Shown here one piece after another: positions 23,918-30,687 of a stretch of DNA of 30,687 nucleotides; the first letter of the stretch is position 1; the number at the start of each line of letters is the position of its first letter. Made by a program: the position numbers and the translations under genes. Source of the stretch: Microbacteriaceae bacterium UBA1487 (lineage in GTDB: Bacteria > Actinomycetota > Actinomycetes > Actinomycetales > Microbacteriaceae); NCBI GenBank assembly GCA_002325245.1, contig DCRR01000009.1, positions 180,007 through 210,693 on the forward strand. Reading direction: 5' to 3'. The notes below the pieces were generated by a model. That model saw only the letters and a list, made by a program, of their open reading frames with translations. It was not told the DNA's origin and did no database searches.

Positions 23918-26164
23918 TCAGATGTTGAAGTTGTCGCGGAACACGTTGGTGGGGTCCCACCTGCCCTTGATCCCGCGCAGTCGCGCCAGGGTCGCCGGCG
24001 GGAACGCATCGTCGATGCGCGCCTCGGCCGTTCCCGACTCGAAGCTCAGGTAGGCGCCGATCGACTCCGCTCTGATGTCGGCCCAGCCCGGGTCGATGGT
24101 GGCGTCCGACGCCCCGAACGCGGCGACCGCGAACCCGGCCGAGCGGTGCGCGTACGCGGTCGCGTCGTCGGCGACATCGCTGACGGCTCCGCCGACTGCG
24201 CGGAACTGCAGGAAGGAGCTTCCACCGCTCGCCAGCAGTCGCGCCGCGGCGCGGGCGAGTTCGGGCGTGATGTGCTCCACCAGTGCGGAACGCGAGACGG
24301 GCTCGCCGCTCCCCTGGTGCGGCGTGTCAGCCGCGTTGGCGATCACGACGTCGTAGGTCGTCATGTGCGCCTTGGCGTCGATCATCGGAGCGAGGCCGGC
24401 GAACTCCTGCAGGATGTCGCTCACGTGAGTCGTATCGTCCGAATCGACCACGATCACCGCCATGCCCTGCTGAACTCCACTGCGGGGGCTGCCGAAGTGC
24501 AGAGAGCTGGTCACCTCACGGGGTGAGCGCTCCACCAGGTCGCCCCACGCGCTGAGGAACGCGGGCACGTCGTCGACGGCGTAACTCAGCATCGCGAAGC
24601 CGATCTCTCCGACCTCGGCGACGCGGAACAGGAACGACGTGGCGATCCCGAAGTTCGCGCCGGCTCCGCGCATGGCCCAGAACAGGTCGGCGTTCTCGTC
24701 ACGGCTGGCCGTCACGCGCTCTCCGGTCGCGGTGACGACATCGACGGACTCGATGTGGTCGATCGTCAGGCCGTGCTCACGGGCGAAGAACCCCACACCG
24801 CCGGCGGTCGCCAAGCCGCCGACCCCGACTCCGCCATAGTCTCCGGAGGTGAGCGCCCAGCCGCGCTCGGCGAGCTTCGCCGCGACGTCCTGCCAGCGCG
24901 CCCCCGGTCCGATCCGGACCAGGCGCTCCGCTTCGTCCACGATCTCGATGGTGTTCATGCGCGACAGGTCGATGACGATGCCGCCGTCGTTGGTCGACCG
25001 CCCGCTGATGCCGTGGCCGCCGCTGCGAATCCCGAGCGGCACATCCTGCGTGGTCGCGAACGCGATCGCCTCCGAGACCTCCTCGGCGGTCGTGGCCTGA
25101 ATCACGGCGCCGGGCTGTCCTCCGCGCATGTAGGTGGACTTGACAGCTGCGTAGCCGAAGTCGCCCGGTTCGATCACTCGGGGGCGAAGGGATGCGGGGA
25201 TGGCGTCGTAGTCGATCCCGGGGGCACGGCGCGACAGAGCCGCGGCCGAGCGGCCGGGAGCGGGAGCGGTCCCGCGCCGAGCCCGCTCCGTCGCCACCGT
25301 CTCGCGAACAGCGGGGATGACCTCCTCCGCGAAGACCTGCATCATGCGCGGGTCGTCGGAGGCGAGCACCATCGTCGACAGGCCGTCGGTCAGGGCGAGC
25401 TCGGCGAGCTGCTCCGCCCACTGCGGCGGGCTGCCCTGCAGGAATCCCGCCCCGGATGAGAACACCCCGTTGATGTTGGCCCAGCGCCGGATCTCGTCGG
25501 GGCGCCGTCCGGCGGCGTCGGCCGCGGCGTCGATGACCTCGTTGCCGCGGCCGAAGTCCCCCGGCTGCAGGTATGCGAGCGAGGGAAGCCAGCCATCCGC
25601 TTTCGTGCCGATCATCTTGAGCATGCGAGGCTTCAAGGCGCCGAGCACGATTGGAATCCGGTGCGCCGCCTGCGGCCCCCGCTTTGCCCCGTGAACGGAG
25701 TAGTGCTCCCCGTTCAGGTGCAGGGGGCTGCGGTTCTCGGTATCCCAGATGCCCCGGATCACGTCGATGCCCTCGCTGAGCGCGGTCACGCTCTGACCCG
25801 GGGTGAGCTTCGGCACCCCCAGGCTGGCGACGGCGTCCCAGAAGGCGCCGGCGCCCAGCCCGAGTTCGAAGCGGCCCCCCGACAGCAGGTCGAGGCTGAT
25901 AGCGGCGCGCGCCAGGACGGCGGGGGGCCGCAGCGGAAGGTTCAGGACGTTGCCCGAGATGTGGATACGGTCCGTCCGCGCGGCGACCCAGCTCATCAGC
26001 GTCCACGCGTCCAGGAAGGCCGCCTGATAGGGGTGGTCCTGGAACGTCGCGAGGTCGAAGCCGAGCTGCTCGGACAGCTGCGCCAGCGCGACAGGCGCCT
26101 GGGGGTTGGCATTGCTCGGCGTGATGAATGTGCCGAAGCGCAGATCGTGTCCGTAGTCGGGCAT
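23918..26164 (-). CDS. Fused LLM flavin oxidoreductase and berberine-bridge-type FAD oxidase
   Basis: One 748-residue frame holds two full flavoenzymes. Residues 1 to about 295 are a luciferase-like barrel (FQDHPYQAAFLDAWTLMSWVAARTDRIHISGNVLNLPLR, LSGGRFELGLGAGAFWD). After a linker rich in Ala/Arg/Pro (about 293-318), residues about 345-520 are a PCMH/FAD_binding_4 domain with IRSGGHGISG, where His384 is the expected covalent flavin site. GDYGGVGVGG (441-450) has Tyr443 where bicovalent enzymes carry Cys. The C-terminus RWDPTNVFRDNFNI is the BBE motif. The start ATG 26164 has GGAAGGA 7 nt upstream. It is the last gene of the MarR-controlled operon, 32 bp after the SnoaL-like gene. The substrate is unknown. 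Confidence 0.9.
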   Translation of the reverse strand: MPDYGHDLRFGTFITPSNANPQAPVALAQLSEQLGFDLATFQDHPYQAAFLDAWTLMSWVAARTDRIHISGNVLNLPLRPPAVLARAAISLDLLSGGRFELGLGAGAFWDAVASLGVPKLTPGQSVTALSEGIDVIRGIWDTENRSPLHLNGEHYSVHGAKRGPQAAHRIPIVLGALKPRMLKMIGTKADGWLPSLAYLQPGDFGRGNEVIDAAADAAGRRPDEIRRWANINGVFSSGAGFLQGSPPQWAEQLAELALTDGLSTMVLASDDPRMMQVFAEEVIPAVRETVATERARRGTAPAPGRSAAALSRRAPGIDYDAIPASLRPRVIEPGDFGYAAVKSTYMRGGQPGAVIQATTAEEVSEAIAFATTQDVPLGIRSGGHGISGRSTNDGGIVIDLSRMNTIEIVDEAERLVRIGPGARWQDVAAKLAERGWALTSGDYGGVGVGGLATAGGVGFFAREHGLTIDHIESVDVVTATGERVTASRDENADLFWAMRGAGANFGIATSFLFRVAEVGEIGFAMLSYAVDDVPAFLSAWGDLVERSPREVTSSLHFGSPRSGVQQGMAVIVVDSDDTTHVSDILQEFAGLAPMIDAKAHMTTYDVVIANAADTPHQGSGEPVSRSALVEHITPELARAAARLLASGGSSFLQFRAVGGAVSDVADDATAYAHRSAGFAVAAFGASDATIDPGWADIRAESIGAYLSFESGTAEARIDDAFPPATLARLRGIKGRWDPTNVFRDNFNI

Positions 26165-26196
26165 GTGCGGGTCCTTCCGTCGTGCGAGAAGTGGGC

Positions 26197-26625
26197 TCAG
26201 AACATTCCGTGGCCGTTGACGGGGCTCACAGCCGCGGCGACGGGCTGCAGAACGTCCCAGTGCTCCACCGCGACGCCGTCGGCGTCCATCTTCCAGATGT
26301 CGACCCCCGCGACCCCGAGGTCGTCGACGTCGTCGTTGTAGAGGCCCAGGAAGTTGACGTGCGCCCACACCCAGTCGCCCGAGGCGATGATGCGGTGCAC
26401 GACGACGCGCGCGTTGGCACGGGTCTGAGCGATGGCGTTGAAGGCCATCCCGAGCCCCGCAGCGCCGTCGGGAAGCTGGGGGTTGTGCTGGATGTAGTCC
26501 TCCGCGATGAGATCGCGGGCCGCCTCGAGAGGCTGCTTCTCGTCGATGGCGCGCTGGTAGAACGCGAGCAGGTTGTCCTTGTTGCGAACGGCGCGGGCGT
26601 CGGCGGGGTCGAAGATCTCGATCAT
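26197..26625 (-). CDS. SnoaL-like / NTF2-fold protein
   Basis: The 142-residue protein has the NTF2-like pattern of polyketide cyclases and ester-handling enzymes: an N-terminal helix (NKDNLLAFYQRAIDEKQP), AEDYIQHNPQLPDGAAGL, VVHRIIASGDWVWAHVNF, and the C-terminal DIWKMDADGVAVEHWDVLQPV. The YIQHNP His and the EHWD acidic/His pair line the usual pocket. Members act on small cyclic substrates or stabilise partners; no reaction can be assigned. The start has a strong ribosome site (AAGGAGAG, 5 nt). It is the middle gene of the operon, between the SDR and the fused flavoenzyme. Confidence 0.88.
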   Translation of the reverse strand: MIEIFDPADARAVRNKDNLLAFYQRAIDEKQPLEAARDLIAEDYIQHNPQLPDGAAGLGMAFNAIAQTRANARVVVHRIIASGDWVWAHVNFLGLYNDDVDDLGVAGVDIWKMDADGVAVEHWDVLQPVAAAVSPVNGHGMF

Positions 26626-26638
26626 GGTTTCTCTCCTT

Positions 26639-26665
26639 GGGTTGGGCGTTGCGGGTTGGGTTGGG
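26639..26665 (+). other. G-quadruplex motif in the SDR-SnoaL gap
   Basis: Five GGG runs lie at 26639-26641, 26644-26646, 26653-26655, 26658-26660 and 26663-26665, with loops TT, CGTTGC, TT and TT. This meets the standard intramolecular G4 pattern. The G-rich strand is the template for the operon. The motif fills almost the whole 40-bp gap and abuts the SDR stop and the SnoaL ribosome site. Confidence 0.6.
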
Positions 26666-27499
26666 TCAGATGAAGGCGAGTCGGGACGCGTCGAGCTGCT
26701 CCGGCGTGGAGGTCCGAACGCTCTCGAGCACGGCGGCCGCGTCGTCGCCGAGCGGGGCCGCCGAGGGTGCCGGCTGCTGCTGGGCGATCGCCACGACCTG
26801 CCGGGCGGCGTCGGCGGAGGGCATTCCGAGCCCCTGGACGCCGTTGAAGCGAGCGGTGAACCGGGCGAAGGACTCGCCGTACAGGGCGCGCTGCTCGGGG
26901 GTGAAGGCCTCGGCGACGGCGCTGAGGGCTGCGGCGGACTTGGCGGGACCGCCGGTGAGCATGCTTCCCGCCTGGATGATCGTGACGTCGATTCCCATCC
27001 CGGACAGTTCGGCGCGGTAGGCGATCAGCAGCGCCTCGGCGGCCGCCTTGGACGCCGCGGAGGGCGCGTTGAACGGCACCGGATACACGGCGGAGATCGA
27101 GCTGATCTGCACGATGCGCCCCTGCGCCTCGCGGAGCTGCGGGAGGAAGGCGTTGACCAGGTGGAGGGGGCCGAAGGTGTTCACCTCGAACTCGCGCACG
27201 ATGTCCTCGAACGGGATGACCTCGAGCGGGCCCGGGGTGAGGATGCCGGCGTTGCTGATGAGCAGGTCGACGGACCCGCCGGTGGCCGCGGCGACGTCGG
27301 CAGCCCAGGCACGCACCGCCGCCGGATCCGAGACATCGACCTTCGACAGCACGATGCCGTCGCGGTCCCCCGCCGATTCCTCGTCGAGTGTCGTGCCGAA
27401 GACCCGGTAGCCCTCGGCCACCAGGGCGGCGGAGATGTCTTCGCCGAGTCCGCTTGCGGCTCCTGACACCACCGCGTTCCGAATCGAGGTTGCCTGCAT
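26666..27499 (-). CDS. SDR family protein with the catalytic Tyr replaced by Ser
   Basis: The 277-residue protein has a Rossmann NAD(P)-binding fold: SGAASGLG (12-19), VDVSDP, ISNAG (81-85), Asn107 in VNTFG, and Ser134 in QISSIS. In the YxxxK position it reads S147-A-A-S-K151, so the general-acid Tyr is Ser while Lys remains. The C-terminal half follows the classical SDR layout (DVTIIQAGSMLTGG). It may act with altered chemistry, bind the cofactor as a sensor, or be inactive. The start ATG 27499 has AAAGG at 7 nt. It is the first gene of the operon under the MarR-type operators. Confidence 0.9.
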   Translation of the reverse strand: MQATSIRNAVVSGAASGLGEDISAALVAEGYRVFGTTLDEESAGDRDGIVLSKVDVSDPAAVRAWAADVAAATGGSVDLLISNAGILTPGPLEVIPFEDIVREFEVNTFGPLHLVNAFLPQLREAQGRIVQISSISAVYPVPFNAPSAASKAAAEALLIAYRAELSGMGIDVTIIQAGSMLTGGPAKSAAALSAVAEAFTPEQRALYGESFARFTARFNGVQGLGMPSADAARQVVAIAQQQPAPSAAPLGDDAAAVLESVRTSTPEQLDASRLAFI

Positions 27500-27545
27500 T
27501 GTCGTGCCTTTCGTGGGGGTGCAGATCTGCGCGATCCGCAATGTC

Positions 27546-27596
27546 CTTGACTACTCAAGTAACTATAGGAGAGTTTCTTGACCTGTCAAGTACAAT
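27546..27596. promoter_or_regulatory. Divergent promoter with twin MarR-type operators
   Basis: Two 14-bp dyads share the form CTTGA-N4-TCAAG: 27546-27559 and 27577-27590, centres 31 bp apart (about three helical turns). The operon promoter on the minus strand has a perfect -35 TTGACA (27589-27584) inside the second dyad, a 16-bp spacer and -10 TATAGT (27567-27562); its start site should fall in the first dyad. On the plus strand TACAAT (27591-27596) directly follows the second dyad and ends 6 nt before the MarR ATG. Confidence 0.75.
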
Positions 27597-27602
27597 CGGA
27601 TC

Positions 27603-28091
27603 ATGGCGCCACATCGACTCACCCTCACCCGGCAGGAGGTCGCGCTGATGCGCGCGCTCTCTCGGCTCGTCACGGCGCTTCCGCGCGCACTCGACGCCGA
27701 CCTCATGCGCGATCAGCAGATCTCGTTGACGGACTACTTCGCACTCACCTACCTCGCGGAGGCCGACGACGACAGACTGCGCATGGGCGAGCTGGCCGAC
27801 GCGCTCTGCATGACCGAGGGCGGCGCGACACGGACCGTGAAGCGGCTCGAAGCGGAGGGATACGTCGAGCGACGCCGCTCCACCGTCGACCGGCGTGGAT
27901 TCGACGTCGTGCTGACGGACGTCGGGCGCGAGCGACTCCAGAAGGCGTGGCCGAGCCACCTGGCCAGTGCGCGCTCGCGGGTCCTCGACGCGATCGATCC
28001 GGCCGACATCGCGCGGATCACCGAGGTGATCCGTCAGATCACGCCCGAATACAAGCAGCCGCTGGCCCCTCCGGCATCGGATCGCGGCTGA
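27603..28091 (+). CDS. MarR family transcriptional regulator
   Basis: The 162-residue protein has the MarR winged HTH: LTDYFALTYLAEADDDRLRMGELADALCMTEGGATRTVKRLEAEGYVERRRSTVDRRGFDVVLTDVGRERL (about 39-120), flanked by dimerisation helices. MarR dimers bind roughly 14-20-bp inverted repeats and release on binding phenolic or other small ligands. The twin dyads in the adjacent 103-bp gap are the obvious targets, making this the repressor of itself and of the SDR-SnoaL-LLM::BBE operon. The ATG at 27603 has no ribosome site and sits 6 nt after TACAAT, so the mRNA is probably leaderless. Confidence 0.93.
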   Translation: MAPHRLTLTRQEVALMRALSRLVTALPRALDADLMRDQQISLTDYFALTYLAEADDDRLRMGELADALCMTEGGATRTVKRLEAEGYVERRRSTVDRRGFDVVLTDVGRERLQKAWPSHLASARSRVLDAIDPADIARITEVIRQITPEYKQPLAPPASDRG

Positions 28092-28161
28092 GCGGCGCGC
28101 ACACGAACGCACACGGCGGAGGAATCCCGTTGAGAAGACGACGCGGAGACTTCCGCGTGAA

Positions 28162-28443
28162 GTGGACGCAACGGAGCGCTGCGGGAACAGGCGACCACGG
28201 GTCGAGAGGCTCGTTTCCGCGTGGAATCAAGGCATCCGCGAGGATGCCGAGTCCGAGTGCGAGGCCGACGACCCTCTGATCGGCGCGTCAGCCGAACCAA
28301 AGAAACGACCTCGAACACGCCTCACCGACGAGGAAGTGGACGCTATGCGAACAGCCCGCGCGCAGGGCGTCAGCGTGATCGTGCTCGCACGCCGGTTCGG
28401 TGTGCATCGGGGCACGGTGTGGGCGAAGACACGCAAGGGCTGA
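28162..28443 (+). pseudogene. Recombinase-type HTH fragment
   Basis: A 93-codon frame whose last 42 residues (RLTDEEVDAMRTARAQGVSVIVLARRFGVHRGTVWAKTRKG) match the HTH found at the C-terminus of serine resolvases/invertases. No catalytic resolvase domain is present, and the N-terminal 50 residues match nothing I know. The GTG start at 28162 has no ribosome site, so the true start is uncertain. It may be a remnant left by a mobile element, or a small DNA-binding protein. It lies at the border between ordinary chromosome and the lower-G+C nuclease gene. The surrounding 28092-28161 and 28444-28569 show no other gene. Confidence 0.45.
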
Positions 28444-28569
28444 CGAGGGAGGCAACCCGTGAACTCATCTCATAGACGCGCGCGCTGCCACCCCGCCTGT
28501 GTCGCTCCTCACCGATACCCTTGAAACTCCCAGGGCGATGCCGAGCCCGCGCACAAGGGAGGTGTCACG

Positions 28570-30591
28570 ATGCGCGTTGAGTCCGCCACGGTCAGCAACT
28601 TTCGTTGCGTGATCGACAGCAGTCAGTTCGAGGTGGAGCCCGACAAGACAATCCTCGTAGGCATCAACGAGGCGGGTAAGACCGCTCTGCTGAAGGCGTT
28701 ACAGCACGCCAGCCCCACCGATGACACCGCCTCGATCGACTGGCTCTTCGACGCGCCCGCGGCCATGGTTGACGACATCCGCCGGAAGAACCTTGACCCG
28801 GCAACGCTGGCTGTGGCCCGCGTCGTGATGCGCCCGGAGCCGAAAGACCTAGCCGGTCTGAGCCTGCCAGAAGGCTCCGATGACATCCGGCTCGTCATGA
28901 CCGCCTGGATGAACAAGAAGCGGACCTATTCGGTGACAGGGCTTCCCTCGGCGCCAACCATGGGTGATGCCGAGAAGGCGATCCTCCGCCTCGCGGGCGC
29001 GATGAACAAGCAGTCCGACGAAGATGCGAAGCAAGTCGCCAAGGCGATATCGGATTGGAAAGACGCACAAGCCTCAGATGCCGCGATCAGTGGCGAGGTA
29101 GCCGCTGGACTGAAGACGCACCTTGATGCAGCATTGCCGTTGTTCGCAGAGGGGTCTGCCGCCGAGACCCATTGGGATGCGCTGAGCGGAGTGCTCAAGA
29201 GTGCTCTTGCGCGCGACAAGATCGGCAAGCACCTAGCGGATCGCATGCCTCCTTTCGTCTACTACTCCTCGTACTTCGCGGTCCGCCCGCGCATTCACCT
29301 CAATCGGTTGGCCGAGCGCGAAGCGTCTGGAGAAATCGACCTGGACTACGACTTCGGGAACCTGCAACTGCTAAAGTTCTTGGGATTCACCGCCAAGGAA
29401 CTCTCCGACATGGCATCCGAAGCGCCCGAGAAGGGGCACAACTACGACAATGATGTCAACGTCCAGAATCAGTACAAGCAGGAGTTGGCCGCCCACGAAC
29501 GCCGCGTCACTGAGCGAAAGAGGGCGCTCCAGACGGCGGGAGCGCGGCTCACTGAGGAAATTCGGAGAGTCTGGAACGACGATAGGCTGACCATTCGTTT
29601 GGATGTAGATGGCCAGTACCTCCAGACCTTGGTCGAGGACGAGCTCGGCATTCCCGTCGAGTTGGATCAGCGGAGCGAGGGTTTTCGCTGGCTCGTCTCG
29701 TTCTTTGTCGTCTTCCATGCCCAGGCCAAGGACGATCTGAAGGACGCGATCCTCCTTCTGGACGAGCCCGGCCTGAGTCTCCACGCCCTGAAGCAGCAGG
29801 AGTTCCGCAAGACGGTCTCGCGGCTCGCCGAGGGAAACCAGATTGTCTACACGACCCACTCGCCCTTTATGGTCGGCTCGGACGAACTCGATCTAGTTCG
29901 CATAGTCGAAATGACCGATCGGAAGACGGGCACGAAGGTCCACACCCGTCTCGCAGTCGATGATCCGAAGTCGATCTACCCCCTCCAGGCAGCTTTGGGC
30001 TACGACCTCGCGCAGAGCATGTTCACACACCAGAAGAATCTGGTGGTCGAAGGCGTGACAGACCTGCTCTACGTCGAAGCCCTGAACTCGGCATTCGCCG
30101 CGCAAGGCGGTGCCACGCTAGACAACGGAATAGCGCTCGTGCCGGCGGGTAGCGCCAGCAAGGTCGTCTACTACAGCACGATTCTCACCAGCCAAGATTT
30201 GAAAGTTGCCGCGTTGCTGGACTCGGACGCCGCCGGGGACAAAGCCGCGGAACAGGAAGCCCTCTGGCAGCTCCTTACCAACAAGCGCATCCTCCGAACC
30301 GGCGATCACATCACCGGGGTTCAGCGAGCCGAGATTGAGGACCTGCTTCGTGTCAGCCTCGGCCTCGTTGCGCGAGACGAGTGCGGATGGGACAGTGTCG
30401 CTACGATCGCAGCACAATCGCAGCGGCCGATCATGGAGATTCTGGCCGACGAACACACCGGAGTATCGAAGTGGAAGCTTGCTCGCGCTTTCGTCCGATG
30501 GCTCGCTACCAATGGCGCTGACGCTTTGACCGGCGATGAGCAGAGGTCCTGGGCGTCGCTCGTCGCAGCCGCGAACAGGTCGCTCGCATAG
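28570..30591 (+). CDS. OLD-family ATP-dependent nuclease (AAA/ABC ATPase plus TOPRIM)
   Basis: The 673-residue protein has an SMC/RecF-like ATPase: Walker A GINEAGKT (31-38), signature-like RSEGFRW (368-374), Walker B ILLLDEP (394-400) and switch His430 in TTHSP. A coiled, charged insertion lies near 280-335. The TOPRIM nuclease domain (about 488-600) has E494 in VVEGVTD, the D551-S-D553 pair and the EIEDLL motif (588-593), as in OLD and GajA enzymes. These proteins cleave DNA and often defend against phage. The start has a strong ribosome site (AAGGGAGG, 7 nt). Codon use with CTA, TTG and ATA and a lower G+C than upstream genes suggest transfer. Confidence 0.88.
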   Translation: MRVESATVSNFRCVIDSSQFEVEPDKTILVGINEAGKTALLKALQHASPTDDTASIDWLFDAPAAMVDDIRRKNLDPATLAVARVVMRPEPKDLAGLSLPEGSDDIRLVMTAWMNKKRTYSVTGLPSAPTMGDAEKAILRLAGAMNKQSDEDAKQVAKAISDWKDAQASDAAISGEVAAGLKTHLDAALPLFAEGSAAETHWDALSGVLKSALARDKIGKHLADRMPPFVYYSSYFAVRPRIHLNRLAEREASGEIDLDYDFGNLQLLKFLGFTAKELSDMASEAPEKGHNYDNDVNVQNQYKQELAAHERRVTERKRALQTAGARLTEEIRRVWNDDRLTIRLDVDGQYLQTLVEDELGIPVELDQRSEGFRWLVSFFVVFHAQAKDDLKDAILLLDEPGLSLHALKQQEFRKTVSRLAEGNQIVYTTHSPFMVGSDELDLVRIVEMTDRKTGTKVHTRLAVDDPKSIYPLQAALGYDLAQSMFTHQKNLVVEGVTDLLYVEALNSAFAAQGGATLDNGIALVPAGSASKVVYYSTILTSQDLKVAALLDSDAAGDKAAEQEALWQLLTNKRILRTGDHITGVQRAEIEDLLRVSLGLVARDECGWDSVATIAAQSQRPIMEILADEHTGVSKWKLARAFVRWLATNGADALTGDEQRSWASLVAAANRSLA

Positions 30592-30665
30592 GCGAGTGAC
30601 TGACTCTTGCAACGACAGACGCTCACTCAATAGCTCAGCTCGATCTGACAAGGAAGCGGGCGCCA

Positions 30666-30687
30666 GTGGAGTCCCGCATAGTGGTGT
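30666..30687 (+). CDS. Possible start of a downstream partner gene (partial)
   Basis: A GTG at 30666 follows AAGGAAG (30650-30656) and opens a frame reading V-E-S-R-I-V-V to the window end. It is 74 bp after the nuclease stop on the same strand. Seven codons cannot be assigned to a family. A helicase partner, as in Gabija, is one possibility. The rest of 30592-30649 shows no feature. Confidence 0.25.

Noticed and set aside
28092..28570. A tRNA gene as an island attachment site
   Set aside because: No tRNA-like T-arm (GGTTCGAATCC-type) or cloverleaf could be found on either strand.
28570..30687. Calling the nuclease locus a Gabija system outright
   Set aside because: The required helicase partner is not visible; only seven codons follow before the window ends.

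Overview
The window is chromosomal DNA from a high-G+C actinobacterium, most likely Microbacteriaceae and Microbacterium-like. This placement is inferred from base composition, dense gene packing, GTG starts, many apparent leaderless starts and recognisable protein families. No 16S rRNA, tRNA, CRISPR array or complete insertion sequence was seen. About 28 genes fill roughly 90% of the window.

Layout. (1) 1-3251: start of a comEC-like gene, comEA and leuS, all minus strand. (2) 3391-6268: pabB faces pabC and a DedA gene across an 11-bp gap that looks like a symmetric bidirectional promoter. (3) 6346-9519: a four-gene osmoprotectant-type ABC importer operon, ending at a strong shared terminator. 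(4) 9661-14838: a TetR regulator, an App1-type phosphatase, a methyltransferase, a small membrane protein, a GH3/NagZ-like lipoprotein and a UbiA prenyltransferase. (5) 14835-18711: a DHA2 efflux pump with a luciferase-like (LLM) oxidoreductase, a 65-residue membrane protein and a second, divergent LLM oxidoreductase. (6) 18731-20072: a two-gene ars-like operon, an ArsR::low-molecular-weight-phosphatase fusion followed by ArsC, with no efflux pump. (7) 20153-23847: a beta-helix lipoprotein facing a phosphodiester glycosidase that is translationally coupled to a GT2::GtrA membrane glycosyltransferase. (8) 23918-28091: a MarR-controlled redox module of an SDR, a SnoaL-like protein and an LLM::BBE flavoenzyme fusion. 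(9) 28092-30687: an accessory segment with a recombinase-type HTH fragment and an OLD-family ATPase/TOPRIM nuclease, a phage-defence candidate, followed by the possible start of a partner gene at the window edge.

The best candidates for something new are region 8 and region 9. In region 8 two CTTGA-N4-TCAAG operators, 31 bp apart, sit over a near-consensus promoter. The operon encodes an SDR whose catalytic Tyr is Ser, and a single polypeptide joining an LLM flavin oxidoreductase to a His-flavinylated berberine-bridge-type oxidase. A G-quadruplex motif fills the gap between the first two genes. A window-wide pattern is also clear: at least eight genes have TANNNT ending exactly 6-7 nt before the start codon, the signature of leaderless mRNAs, including two divergent pairs in which both genes are leaderless.
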